In this document: piece by piece, positions 35,120 through 44,201 of the stretch
How the letters are laid out: each line of letters starts with the position of its first letter
How positions within the stretch are numbered: position 1 is the first letter of the stretch
From: JAWKXU01 sp020446465
GTDB lineage: Bacteria > Pseudomonadota > Alphaproteobacteria > Sphingomonadales > Sphingomonadaceae
DNA: 64,000 nucleotides
Reading direction: 5' to 3'
Assembly (NCBI GenBank): GCA_041396845.1
Contig: JAWKXU010000003.1
Location: forward strand, 248,001-312,000
Made by a program: the position numbers and the translations under genes
Notes under the pieces: model-generated
Told to the model about the DNA's origin: nothing
The model's input: the letters and a program-made list of their open reading frames with translations, nothing else
Databases searched by the model: none

Positions 35120-36766
35120 TCACATATTGGGGTAGTTGGGGCCACCGCCGCCCTCTGGCGTGACCCATTCGATATTCTGGGTCGGGTCCTTGATATCGCA
35201 GGTCTTGCAGTGGACGCAGTTCTGCGCGTTGATGACGAGTTCCGGGTTACCTTCCTCTACACCAACAAATTCATAGACCCCTGCCGGGCAATAGCGCGCC
35301 TCTGGCCCCGCATAGAGCGGCAGGTTCACGTCCACCGGAACGCTGGGGTCTTTCAGTTGCAAGTGGCAGGGCTGATCTTCCTCGTGATTGGTGAACGAGA
35401 ATGAAACGGAGGTCAGCCGGTCAAAGCTGATAACCCCGTCAGGCTTGGGATAGTCGATCGGTTTGTAGAAATCCGCACGCTGCGTGGCGCTGGCATCCGT
35501 GTGGTGCTTCATCGTAATCGGCAGGCCGATTTTCAACGTGCGCATCCACATGTCGATACCGGCAAGCACTGTTCCCAGCGCGCCGCCAAACTTGGCCACC
35601 GCTGGCTGCGCGTTCTTCACTTTCTGCAACTCTTCAGCGATCCAGCTTGACCGGACCGCATCATCGTATTCGCCCAGCGAATCCTTCTCACGCCCTGCCG
35701 CGATAGCCGCCGCGATATTGTCTGCGGCCAGCATCCCGCTCTTCATCGCGGTATGGCTGCCCTTGATACGCGGCACATTGACGAAGCCCGCTGCGCACCC
35801 GACCAACACACCGCCGGGGAAGTCCAGCTTCGGCACCGACTGCCAGCCGCCTTCGTTGATGGCGCGCGCACCATAGGCAACCCGCTTGCCACCTTCCAGG
35901 TAAGCGCGGATTTCAGGGTGCTGTTTCCAGCGCTGAAACTCTTCGAACGGGAAAACGTATGGGTTCTTGTAATCAAGCGCAGTCACGAAGCCGAGGGCAA
36001 CCTGCCCGTTCGCCTGATGGTAAAGGAACCCGCCGCCCCAGCTATCGCTTTCGGAAAGCGGCCAGCCTTGCGTGTGGATCACCCGGCCCGGCTCATGCTT
36101 GGCGGGATCAATATCCCACAATTCCTTGATACCAATGCCATATACTTGCGGCTCGCAATCAGCCTCAAGGTCGAATTGCTGTTTCAGCCGCTTGGTCAGA
36201 TGGCCGCGCGCACCTTCGGCAAAGACGGTGTATTTCGCGTGGAGTTCCATGCCGGGCTGATAATCGCCCTTGTGCGAACCATCAGCGGCAACGCCCATGT
36301 CCTGTGTCGCCACACCCATGACAGCGCCATTGTCATCATAGAGAATTTCACTGGCCGGAAAGCCGGGGAATATCTCTACACCCAGTTCTTCGGCCCGTTC
36401 ACCCAGCCAGCGGGCAAGGCTTCCAAGCGAACCGGTGTAGTTGCCATGGTTGGAAAGGAACGGTGGCATCATGACATGCGGCATCGAGAACTTGCCCCCG
36501 CGCGTCAGCACCCAGTGCCAGTTGTCCGTCACCGGGGTTTCGGCCATCGGACAATCCTGATCGCGCCATTCGGGCAACAATTCATCGAGCGCGCGCGGAT
36601 CAACTACTGCCCCGGAAAGGATATGGGCGCCGATTTCTGACCCTTTTTCAAGGATGCAGACGTCCAGACTGTCATTAATCTGCTTCAGACGGATGGCCGT
36701 CGCCAGACCCGCCACACCGCCGCCAACGATGACAACGTCATAAGGCATCGATTCACGTTCGCTCAT
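35120..36766 (-). CDS. Electron transfer flavoprotein-ubiquinone oxidoreductase
   Basis: A 548-aa membrane-associated FAD/Fe-S enzyme that passes electrons from fatty-acid and amino-acid oxidation through ETF to ubiquinone. The N-terminal FAD dinucleotide fold is VVIVGGGVAGLATA, followed by ILEKGSEIGAH. The C-terminal [4Fe-4S] site has CVHCKTCDIKDP with an upstream CPAGVYE cysteine. Length matches the mammalian and bacterial family. The start ATG at 36766 is preceded by AAGAGGGATCA. Confidence 0.96.
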   Translation of the reverse strand: MSERESMPYDVVIVGGGVAGLATAIRLKQINDSLDVCILEKGSEIGAHILSGAVVDPRALDELLPEWRDQDCPMAETPVTDNWHWVLTRGGKFSMPHVMMPPFLSNHGNYTGSLGSLARWLGERAEELGVEIFPGFPASEILYDDNGAVMGVATQDMGVAADGSHKGDYQPGMELHAKYTVFAEGARGHLTKRLKQQFDLEADCEPQVYGIGIKELWDIDPAKHEPGRVIHTQGWPLSESDSWGGGFLYHQANGQVALGFVTALDYKNPYVFPFEEFQRWKQHPEIRAYLEGGKRVAYGARAINEGGWQSVPKLDFPGGVLVGCAAGFVNVPRIKGSHTAMKSGMLAADNIAAAIAAGREKDSLGEYDDAVRSSWIAEELQKVKNAQPAVAKFGGALGTVLAGIDMWMRTLKIGLPITMKHHTDASATQRADFYKPIDYPKPDGVISFDRLTSVSFSFTNHEEDQPCHLQLKDPSVPVDVNLPLYAGPEARYCPAGVYEFVGVEEGNPELVINAQNCVHCKTCDIKDPTQNIEWVTPEGGGGPNYPNM

Positions 36767-36869
36767 TGATCCCTCTTTTCTTTCTTTCGATATGTTCTTT
36801 TCACGAAGATTGCTTGCCTAATGCCTTGATTGCTGCGCGAGTGCAGGTCAAGACCCTGACGCACAAGTC

Positions 36870-37676
36870 ATGAACAACCCGCGCAAAACTTCCATGGCCC
36901 AAAGCCTCGCTGCCGCTCTCGCCTGGTGGGAGGAAGCCGGCGTGGATATGGACTTTGCAGATGAGCCGACGCAGTGGCTGGCAGAATCCGACACCAGCGA
37001 CGCTGCACAAGGGGCAGATGGCCCGCACTCTGCGGCAAACCACAATAAACCGCCCACCGGCCAGAACAACGCCTCGCCTCATAAAGCCCCTCCGGCGCCA
37101 GCCAACATCAAACCGATTGGCAAGGATGAAAACGCGCCGCCAGATGATATCGCGGCCTTTCAAAGCTGGTGGAAAGAAAATTCGACGCTGGATATTGGCG
37201 GGACCGGCCAACGCATAGCCCCACGCGGCAATCCGGGTGCTGATCTGATGGTGCTGGTTGCTGAGCCGGAACGTGAAGATCGCGATGCACTTCTGTCAGG
37301 GCCGCAGGGAAAACTGCTCGACGCGATTTTGCGGGCAATGGCGATTCCGACCGATGGGGTATATGTCGCGGCGGCTCTGCCTCGCCATACGCCGCACCCG
37401 GATTGGGAAGAACTGGCCAGCGCAGGGCTGCGCGATGTCACCCTGCAGCACGTCAGATTGGCCGCGCCCAGGCGCCTTCTTGTGTTCGGTCGCAACATTC
37501 TGCCGCTGCTCAGCAACGATCCGGCGAAAATCAGCACCTCGTATCACGAAATTAACCATGACAGCGCACGAGTTCTGGTATTCACAAGCTGGGATCTGGG
37601 CACGCTTCTGCTTCGGGCAAAAGCGCGCTCGTCCTTCTGGCGGAACTGGCTCGATTGGACGGAAGGAAAAGCGTGA
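36870..37676 (+). CDS. Uracil-DNA glycosylase-like protein, cysteine-free and probably degenerate
   Basis: A 268-aa protein. The C-terminal half (about 120-268) has the layout of the uracil-DNA glycosylase superfamily, family 4 type: DLMVLVAEPEREDRD in place of the GEAPG motif, GPQGKLLDAIL after it, GVYVAAALPRHTP, and RLLVFGRNIL. Compared with family 4, the first motif is altered, the HPS motif appears as FTSWD, and the whole protein contains no Cys, so the Fe-S cluster is lost. The N-terminal 100 residues are low-complexity. Repair activity is doubtful. The stop overlaps the GTG of the lytic transglycosylase. Confidence 0.72.
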   Translation: MNNPRKTSMAQSLAAALAWWEEAGVDMDFADEPTQWLAESDTSDAAQGADGPHSAANHNKPPTGQNNASPHKAPPAPANIKPIGKDENAPPDDIAAFQSWWKENSTLDIGGTGQRIAPRGNPGADLMVLVAEPEREDRDALLSGPQGKLLDAILRAMAIPTDGVYVAAALPRHTPHPDWEELASAGLRDVTLQHVRLAAPRRLLVFGRNILPLLSNDPAKISTSYHEINHDSARVLVFTSWDLGTLLLRAKARSSFWRNWLDWTEGKA

Positions 37677-39496
37677 TTTCAGATAGCAGCACACGGAAAG
37701 TTTTTCGTGGTAAAATCCAGGCCGGGAAATGGGCTGCTCTTGCTGCGGCAACGGCGATATCTGCCGTCGTTCTTGCAACGCCCGTGCAAGCGCGCTCTGC
37801 TGCTGAATACTTCCGCGCCCGTGCTGTCGAAAACGATGTTCCCAACCTCTTGAGCCGGAGCGAGCAGGACTATTACCGCAGCGTTTTTTCCGCGATTGAC
37901 CAACAGGACTGGTCGACTGTCCAGAGCCTGTTGGCCCAGAAAGATGACGGGCCGCTGCAACAGGTTGCCGAAGCCGAATACTTTCTTGCCCCCACTTCCC
38001 CGAAAATTGAACTGCCCCAGCTCGAAACCTGGCTGAGTAAAGGGCGTGACCTGCCCTTTGCGGAAAAGATCGGCTCACTGGCAATCAAACGCGGTGCAAC
38101 ACAGATGCCGCTATTGCCTGCTGAACAGAGTTTCGTTCCCCAGCCCTATGCGCCCAAGCGCGTCCGGCCGCGTTCCATCGACGATGGATCGATGCCCTCG
38201 TCCATATCCTCGGCAATCCTCGACCGAATCAAGAATGACGACCCCGACGGCGCGCGCCAGTTGCTCGACGGTATTGATTCCAGCCTGAGCTCAGCCTCAC
38301 GCGCCGAATGGCGCCAGCGCGTTGCATGGAGCTATTATATCGAGAATATGGATACCTCCTCGCTGGCGATGGCGCAGAGGGTTTCTGACGGGTCCGGTCC
38401 CTGGGTGGCAGAAGGTGACTGGGTAGCCGGCCTTGCCGCGTGGCGATTGAACGATTGCGAAAGTGCTGCATCCAGTTTTGAAAAGGCGGCGCGTGAAGCC
38501 GGAAACCCGGAACTCGGCGCGGCTGCCTATTACTGGGCAAGCCGGGCCTATACCCGCTGTCGTCAGCCCGAACGTTCCGCCAATCTGCTGCGCAGTGCTG
38601 CGCGGATGGACGAAACGCTCTATGGCATGTTGGCCAGTGAACAACTCGGCATGGCTTTGCCCAAAACATATTCAACGCCCGACTTTTCGGAAGAAGACTG
38701 GAAGCAACTGCGCGATATTCCCAATGTCCGCACCGCTGTCGCGCTATCGCAAATCGGGCGTGACAATCTGGCGGCTGACGTGCTGCGGCATCAGGCCCGG
38801 ATCGGCAACCCGGCTGACTATGCCGCACTGACCCGCCTTGCGCGCGATCTTGGCCTTACGTCCACGCAGTTGTGGATGGCGCACAATGCGCCGCGTGGCG
38901 GTGTACCAGACCCGGCATCGCGTTACCCCACGCCCAAATGGCAGCCAGTCACCGGATGGGAAGTGGACCCGGCGCTGGTCTATGCCCACGCCTTGCAGGA
39001 ATCCAATTTCCGCCCCGATGTCGTCAGCCCCGCTGGCGCACGCGGATTGATGCAGATCATGCCTGCAACCGCGCGGCACCATGCGCCCTCTCTTAATATG
39101 AGCGCGTCCTACAGCGAACTGTCCCAACCCGAAGTGAACATGGCCTATGGCCAGCGAACGCTCGAATCGCTGCGGGATTCGTCCGGCACCCAAGGGCTGC
39201 TGCCCAAAGTCATGGCGGCCTATAACGCAGGCCTTGCTCCGGTGACTCGCTGGAACACCGAAATCAACGATCAGGACGATCCGCTGCTCTGGATGGAATC
39301 GATTCCCTATTGGGAAACGCGCGGGTATGTCGCCATCGTGATGCGCAATTACTGGATGTATGAACGACAGGCCGGGAACGGCTCATCGCCCACGCGCGCT
39401 GCAATGGCGCAGGCCGTGTGGCCACGCTTCCCGGATTTTTCCGGCGGGGGCGCGGTGCGCCTGTCAGCGCAAGGATCGAACAAGAATGGGTATTGA
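37673..39496 (+). CDS. slt: Soluble lytic murein transglycosylase
   Basis: A 607-aa periplasmic enzyme that cleaves the MurNAc-GlcNAc bond with formation of anhydro-MurNAc. The signal peptide is near 16-40 (AALAAATAISAVVLATPVQA). A long alpha-helical U-shaped region follows to about 400. The SLT domain has the catalytic Glu443 in HALQESNFRPDV, then SPAGARGLMQIMPATA and VMAAYNAGLAPVTRW. GTG at 37673 is favoured: AAGGA stands before it, and it forms a GTGA overlap with the upstream stop. A TTG at 37655 is weaker. Confidence 0.94.
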   Translation: MISDSSTRKVFRGKIQAGKWAALAAATAISAVVLATPVQARSAAEYFRARAVENDVPNLLSRSEQDYYRSVFSAIDQQDWSTVQSLLAQKDDGPLQQVAEAEYFLAPTSPKIELPQLETWLSKGRDLPFAEKIGSLAIKRGATQMPLLPAEQSFVPQPYAPKRVRPRSIDDGSMPSSISSAILDRIKNDDPDGARQLLDGIDSSLSSASRAEWRQRVAWSYYIENMDTSSLAMAQRVSDGSGPWVAEGDWVAGLAAWRLNDCESAASSFEKAAREAGNPELGAAAYYWASRAYTRCRQPERSANLLRSAARMDETLYGMLASEQLGMALPKTYSTPDFSEEDWKQLRDIPNVRTAVALSQIGRDNLAADVLRHQARIGNPADYAALTRLARDLGLTSTQLWMAHNAPRGGVPDPASRYPTPKWQPVTGWEVDPALVYAHALQESNFRPDVVSPAGARGLMQIMPATARHHAPSLNMSASYSELSQPEVNMAYGQRTLESLRDSSGTQGLLPKVMAAYNAGLAPVTRWNTEINDQDDPLLWMESIPYWETRGYVAIVMRNYWMYERQAGNGSSPTRAAMAQAVWPRFPDFSGGGAVRLSAQGSNKNGY

Positions 39497-40013
39497 TACC
39501 GAACGCACCTTCAAACCCATCAACATCGCGATCCTGACCGTATCCGACACGCGCGGACCGGAAAACGATACCTCAGGCGATATTCTGACCGAGCGTGTGA
39601 AGGCAAAAGGGCACAGGCTGGCCGCGCGCGCGATTGAAAAAGACGATGCGGACGTTCTGGTCAAACGGCTCAATAACTGGATTGATGACCCGGCCATTGA
39701 CGCCATTGTCAGCACCGGCGGAACAGGATTGACCGGGCGCGATGTAACACCCGAAGCGCTGGAGCGGATCAAGACCCGCGATATTCCCGGCTTTGGCGAA
39801 TTGTTCCGCATGATCAGTTATCGCACGATCGGCACATCGACAGTGCAATCACGCGCCTGCGCGGTGGTAGCGCGCGGCACGTATATCTTCGCCCTGCCCG
39901 GCTCCAACGGCGCGGTAAAGGATGGCTGGGATGGTATTCTGGATGAACAGCTCGACAGCCGCAACCGCCCCTGCAATTTCGTGGAATTGATGCCCCGCCT
40001 GCGCGAAGTCTAG
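39486..40013 (+). CDS. moaB: Molybdenum cofactor biosynthesis protein B
   Basis: A 175-aa MoaB/MogA-fold protein that takes part in molybdopterin adenylylation. Motifs are ILTVSDTRGPENDTSGD, the substrate loop STGGTGLTGRDVTPEA and LPGSNGAVKDGWDGIL. The ATG at 39486 starts 11 bases before the slt stop. The longer frame upstream lies within slt and shows no family resemblance. No other moa gene is in the window. Confidence 0.93.
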   Translation: MGIDTERTFKPINIAILTVSDTRGPENDTSGDILTERVKAKGHRLAARAIEKDDADVLVKRLNNWIDDPAIDAIVSTGGTGLTGRDVTPEALERIKTRDIPGFGELFRMISYRTIGTSTVQSRACAVVARGTYIFALPGSNGAVKDGWDGILDEQLDSRNRPCNFVELMPRLREV

Positions 40014-40132
40014 GCCATAGGGACAAGGTCATTTGCCCACGCCCGCGTTCGTTTATGGTGTTCTCAAGAAAAACCGGACTTTCCGGACACGACCCAATTG
40101 CGGACGTAAGGCTGCTGACTTACTTATTAGCG

Positions 40133-40402
40133 ATGCCTCGCCTGAAGCCACTCGCGCTGAACTTGCTCCTTCAAGCTGGGCTTGTCGTCAGCAACCTCGC
40201 CCTTTGGAGCTTGATGTTCGGGTGGTTCCCTAGCCTCTCACAATTAACAGCCGTGCTTATCCTGCTCGCGGCGTTGTCAGTTTTTTACATAGTCTACTTT
40301 CAGCGGCGGCTATGCGGACATGGAAGAATAACAGAAGGTGGTCGGCACATGTGGTGGCCTCACGTTGTCAACTGCTGCCCTGAGTGTGGGGACGAAGTTT
40401 AA
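40133..40402 (+). CDS. Hypothetical small membrane protein with a cysteine-pair C-terminus
   Basis: An 89-aa frame with two hydrophobic helices (ALNLLLQAGLVVSNLALW and SQLTAVLILLAALSVFYIVY), then a basic segment with one Cys (RRLCGHG), a Trp pair and CCPECGDEV at the end. The pattern looks like a membrane-anchored zinc ribbon with an incomplete first Cys pair. I do not recognise the family. The ribosome-binding site is weak. Base composition is lower in GC than the neighbouring genes. The 119 bp before it and 134 bp after it, up to dnaE, hold no other feature I can support. Confidence 0.5.
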   Translation: MPRLKPLALNLLLQAGLVVSNLALWSLMFGWFPSLSQLTAVLILLAALSVFYIVYFQRRLCGHGRITEGGRHMWWPHVVNCCPECGDEV

Positions 40403-40536
40403 TCCAGCTGGGGCTGTGTGGCAGTGTCCACTCCCCACCCCATTCCTGTCATTGAAGCCGTATTGCTCCGTTCCTGAGATCTGCCGGTCGTTCATGTCAG
40501 AATGAGACACCTAGAAAAACCGTCTGATTTCAGCCG

Positions 40537-43500
40537 TCAGGCGACCAGCCGCAAATTCGCTCCTCTTGGTTTGGCGCGCAAGGAAACATTGCTGATTCCG
40601 GGCATATCCTGAATCCTTTCGGCAAGCTCACCATCGAGCCGGAAACCATCGCCCAGGTGCACCAGCGGGGTCTGCCCATCGAGAAGATGCAACCGCACCA
40701 GCACTTCCCCCCTGCCCGGTTCACCGGGTGCCAGCAATGTGGCCAGTTCAGACAGCGTGTCTGCCTCCCGCAGTTCAAAGGAAAGCTGCATGGAGGATGT
40801 ATCCTTCACATCCGCCAGCGGACGCCCGCCACGAACCGTGACGCGCGGCGGTTCATCCGGGCTGGGGCTGTCGAGTTCAACGTTGAGCAGGATGCAGGTG
40901 CCATCCTTGGCCCATTGCACGAACTTTTCGACCATCGATTCTTCAAAACAGGCCGCGCTGAACTGGCCCGTGCTGTCGGAAAAGTCGGCCCGGACGAAAT
41001 CCTTGCCCTTGCGGGTCTTACCCTTGCTCACGCTTTCCACCAGGGCGGCCATGACAGCAGGCGTGCGGCCAGCAGAGCCGCCACCTTCCATCAAGCTCGC
41101 ATAAGTGCGGGCGCCGTTTGCCGACGCCACCGCACGATATTGCTGGACGGGATGGGCCGCGAAATAGAACCCGAAGTTTTCGCGTTCAGCGGCCATCCGC
41201 TCTGCCCTTGACCATTCAGGTGTTTCGACAAGGCGCAGCGCGGGTTCGCTGTGGTCATCACCGCCAAACAGCCCGCCCTGCCCGCTTGCCTTTTCACGGG
41301 CGACACTATCGGCCACGGCCAGCAGCATTTCAGCGTTCGCGTGGACTTTCGCACGGTTGGGTTCCAGCGCATCGAACGCTCCGGCACAGGCCAGCGCCTC
41401 CAACTGCCTGCGGTTCATCGAACCCGGCGGCAGGCGGTTAAAAAGGTCTTCCATATCGGCAAAAGGCCCGCGCGCCTCACGCTCAGCCACGATGGCCTCC
41501 ATCGCCTTTTCACCGACATTGCGAATACCGGCCAGCGCATAGCGCACGGCGTAGCTTTCTTCCGTTTGCTCGACAGTAAACTCTGCCTCCGATGCGTTGA
41601 GGTCCGGGCCGGCCAGTTCGATCCCGTTACGCCGGGCATCATCGACAAAGACGGAAAGTTTCTCCGACTGGTGCATGTCGAAGCACATGGAGGCGGCATA
41701 AAACTCATGCGGGTAGTGCGTTTTCAGCCATGCCGTCTGATAGGCAAGCAGCGCATAGGCTGCCGCGTGCGATTTATTGAAGCCATAGCCTGCAAACTTG
41801 TCGATCAAGTCGAACAGTTCGTTCGCCTTCCTGGCGGGTATTTCGGATACGTCCTTGCAGCCTTCCACGAAACGGGCGCGCTGGGCGACCATTTCCTCAA
41901 CCTTTTTCTTGCCCATGGCGCGGCGCAGCAGGTCAGCATCGCCGAGCGAGTATCCGGCAAGAATCTGCGCGGCCTGCATCACCTGTTCCTGATAGACGAA
42001 AATCCCGTAGGTTTCAGACAGAATGCCTTCCAGCTTGGGGTGGGGATATTCGATCGGTTCTTCACCGCTCTTGCGCTTGCCGAACAGGGGGATGTTATCC
42101 ATCGGGCCGGGCCGATAGAGCGAAACGAGCGCGATAATATCCCCGAAATTGGTAGGTTTCACGAAGGAAAGCGTGCGCCGCATTCCTTCGGATTCCAACT
42201 GGAACACACCCACCGTATTGCCGGATTGAAGCAACTGGTAAACCGCCGCATCATCCCAGGCGAGCTGCCCAAGGTCTATTTCAATCCCCCGCCGGGCCAG
42301 CAAGTCCACTGCCTTGCGCAAGACCGACAGCGTTTTTAGCCCAAGGAAGTCAAACTTCACCAGACCGGAATCCTCGACATATTTCATGTCGAACTGCGTG
42401 ACCGGCATATCCGAACGCGGATCGCGATAAAGCGGCACCAGTTGGGCAAGCGGCCTGTCGCCGATCACCACGCCAGCAGCATGGGTGGAGCTGTTGCGCG
42501 GCAATCCTTCCAACTGCATGGCAAGGTCCACCAGCCGTTTGACTTCCTCGTCCGTTTCGTATTCGCGCCGGAAGTCGCTCGCACCGTTGAGAGTGCGCGG
42601 CAGCGTCCAGGGGTCGGTCGGGTGGTTGGGCACCATCTTGCACAGACGGTCCACATGGCTAAAGCTCATCTGCAGGATACGCCCGCAATCGCGCAGGACC
42701 GCGCGCGCTTTCAGCTTGCCGAATGTGATGATCTGGGCGACGTGATCCTGCCCATACTTTTGCTGGACATAGCGAATGACTTCTCCGCGCCGGGTTTCGC
42801 AAAAGTCGATGTCGAAGTCCGGCATGGACACGCGTTCCGGGTTCAGGAAGCGTTCGAACAGCAGGCCGAGCCGGATTGGGTCAAGGTCGGTAATGGTCAG
42901 CGCCCATGCAACCAGCGACCCAGCGCCCGACCCGCGCCCCGGTCCCACCGGAATCCCGTTGTCCTTCGCCCATTTGATGAAATCGGCGACGATCAGGAAG
43001 TAACCGGGAAAGCCCATCTTGACGATGATATCGACTTCAAAGGCAAGGCGTTCATCATAGACTGCGCGTTCTTGCTCGCTTACCTCATCATACAGCGCCA
43101 GCCGCGCATCCAGCCCGCGCCGCGCGTCCTCTGCCAGCATCCGCGCTTCGCCTTCCAGATCGCCGGCAAGGCTGGGCAGGATCGGCTTGCGCTTGGGCGG
43201 TGCAAAGGCGCAGCGCTGCGCGATAACCAGTGAATTGGCCGTGGCCTCTGGCAGGTCCACGTAAAGTTCCGCCATCATTTCGGCGGATTTGGCAAAAGCC
43301 TGCCGGTTGGAACGCGGGCGGTCCGCAGCATCAATATGCGTGGAATTGGCAATGCAGAGCATGGCATCATGTGCCGCTGTAAAGTGCGGGTCAGCGTAAT
43401 TGGCCGGGTTGGTCGCCACCAACGGCAAATCACGCGCATAGGCAAGGTTGAGAAGTGCTTCTTCCGACGCATCTTCAACCGCGGAACCAGTCCGCGCGAT

Positions 43501-44028
43501 TTCGATATAGAGCCGGTCGGGAAACAGCGCCTGCAACTTGTCCGTATAGGCATCTGCCGCATTGGTCTGCCCGTCTGCCAGCAAACGCGCCAAGGCACCT
43601 TCTGCTGCGCCGGTCAGCGCGATCAACCCGTCTGTATGACCAGTAAGATCATCAAGCTGGACGTGCGGTTCTTCATGCAGCGGGCGTTCAAGGTGTGCCC
43701 GGCTGACAAGATGGCACAAATTATCCCACCCGCGCTCATCCTGCGCGAACAGGGGTAAATGGTCGATCACCGCGCGTTCATCACCTTGCGCGCCTTCACG
43801 TGAACCGCGTGCAATGCCAAGCAGGGAGCCGATAATCGGCTGGATACCCAGATCACGGCAGGCATTGGCAAAGGCAGGCGAACCATACAGCCCGTTGCGG
43901 TCGCAAATCGCAATGGCCGGAAACCCACGATCTTTCGCAAGCCGGGCAATAGCTGCCGGATCAATCGCCCCTTCGAGCATCGAATAGGACGACAAAATCC
44001 GCAAGGGAACGAAGGAGGAAAAGGCCAT
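40537..44028 (-). CDS. dnaE: DNA polymerase III alpha subunit
   Basis: A 1163-aa replicative polymerase. The N-terminal PHP domain reads PLRILSSYSMLEG, where E. coli has LRVHSDYSMIDG, so the conserved His is replaced by Leu. The palm aspartates are Asp404 and Asp406 in PDFDIDF, corresponding to Asp401 and Asp403 in E. coli. KSHAAAYALLAYQTAW marks the fingers, and GIRNVGEKAMEAIV the HhH region. An OB domain (VRADFSDSTGQF) and a short tail follow. Length is normal for DnaE1. It is divergent from a Yip1-family gene. Confidence 0.97.
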   Translation of the reverse strand: MAFSSFVPLRILSSYSMLEGAIDPAAIARLAKDRGFPAIAICDRNGLYGSPAFANACRDLGIQPIIGSLLGIARGSREGAQGDERAVIDHLPLFAQDERGWDNLCHLVSRAHLERPLHEEPHVQLDDLTGHTDGLIALTGAAEGALARLLADGQTNAADAYTDKLQALFPDRLYIEIARTGSAVEDASEEALLNLAYARDLPLVATNPANYADPHFTAAHDAMLCIANSTHIDAADRPRSNRQAFAKSAEMMAELYVDLPEATANSLVIAQRCAFAPPKRKPILPSLAGDLEGEARMLAEDARRGLDARLALYDEVSEQERAVYDERLAFEVDIIVKMGFPGYFLIVADFIKWAKDNGIPVGPGRGSGAGSLVAWALTITDLDPIRLGLLFERFLNPERVSMPDFDIDFCETRRGEVIRYVQQKYGQDHVAQIITFGKLKARAVLRDCGRILQMSFSHVDRLCKMVPNHPTDPWTLPRTLNGASDFRREYETDEEVKRLVDLAMQLEGLPRNSSTHAAGVVIGDRPLAQLVPLYRDPRSDMPVTQFDMKYVEDSGLVKFDFLGLKTLSVLRKAVDLLARRGIEIDLGQLAWDDAAVYQLLQSGNTVGVFQLESEGMRRTLSFVKPTNFGDIIALVSLYRPGPMDNIPLFGKRKSGEEPIEYPHPKLEGILSETYGIFVYQEQVMQAAQILAGYSLGDADLLRRAMGKKKVEEMVAQRARFVEGCKDVSEIPARKANELFDLIDKFAGYGFNKSHAAAYALLAYQTAWLKTHYPHEFYAASMCFDMHQSEKLSVFVDDARRNGIELAGPDLNASEAEFTVEQTEESYAVRYALAGIRNVGEKAMEAIVAEREARGPFADMEDLFNRLPPGSMNRRQLEALACAGAFDALEPNRAKVHANAEMLLAVADSVAREKASGQGGLFGGDDHSEPALRLVETPEWSRAERMAAERENFGFYFAAHPVQQYRAVASANGARTYASLMEGGGSAGRTPAVMAALVESVSKGKTRKGKDFVRADFSDSTGQFSAACFEESMVEKFVQWAKDGTCILLNVELDSPSPDEPPRVTVRGGRPLADVKDTSSMQLSFELREADTLSELATLLAPGEPGRGEVLVRLHLLDGQTPLVHLGDGFRLDGELAERIQDMPGISNVSLRAKPRGANLRLVA

Positions 44029-44201
44029 GGCCTGAAAGTAGCAAGCCCCCCTGTGCGATCAAGCAAACGCCCCCATCACTCTGGGGAAAATATGCGCACG
44101 ATGCAGCAATGCTTTGCAAATCGGGCGCACATCTGTTGTCATGCAAACAAGACAGAACACAATCCGGGTCACAGCCTTTCGTTTCAAACAGGAGGATAAC
44201 G

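Noticed and set aside
41251..42339. A 362-residue frame opposite dnaE
   Set aside because: Composition follows the dnaE codon pattern, with no recognisable domain or initiation signal.
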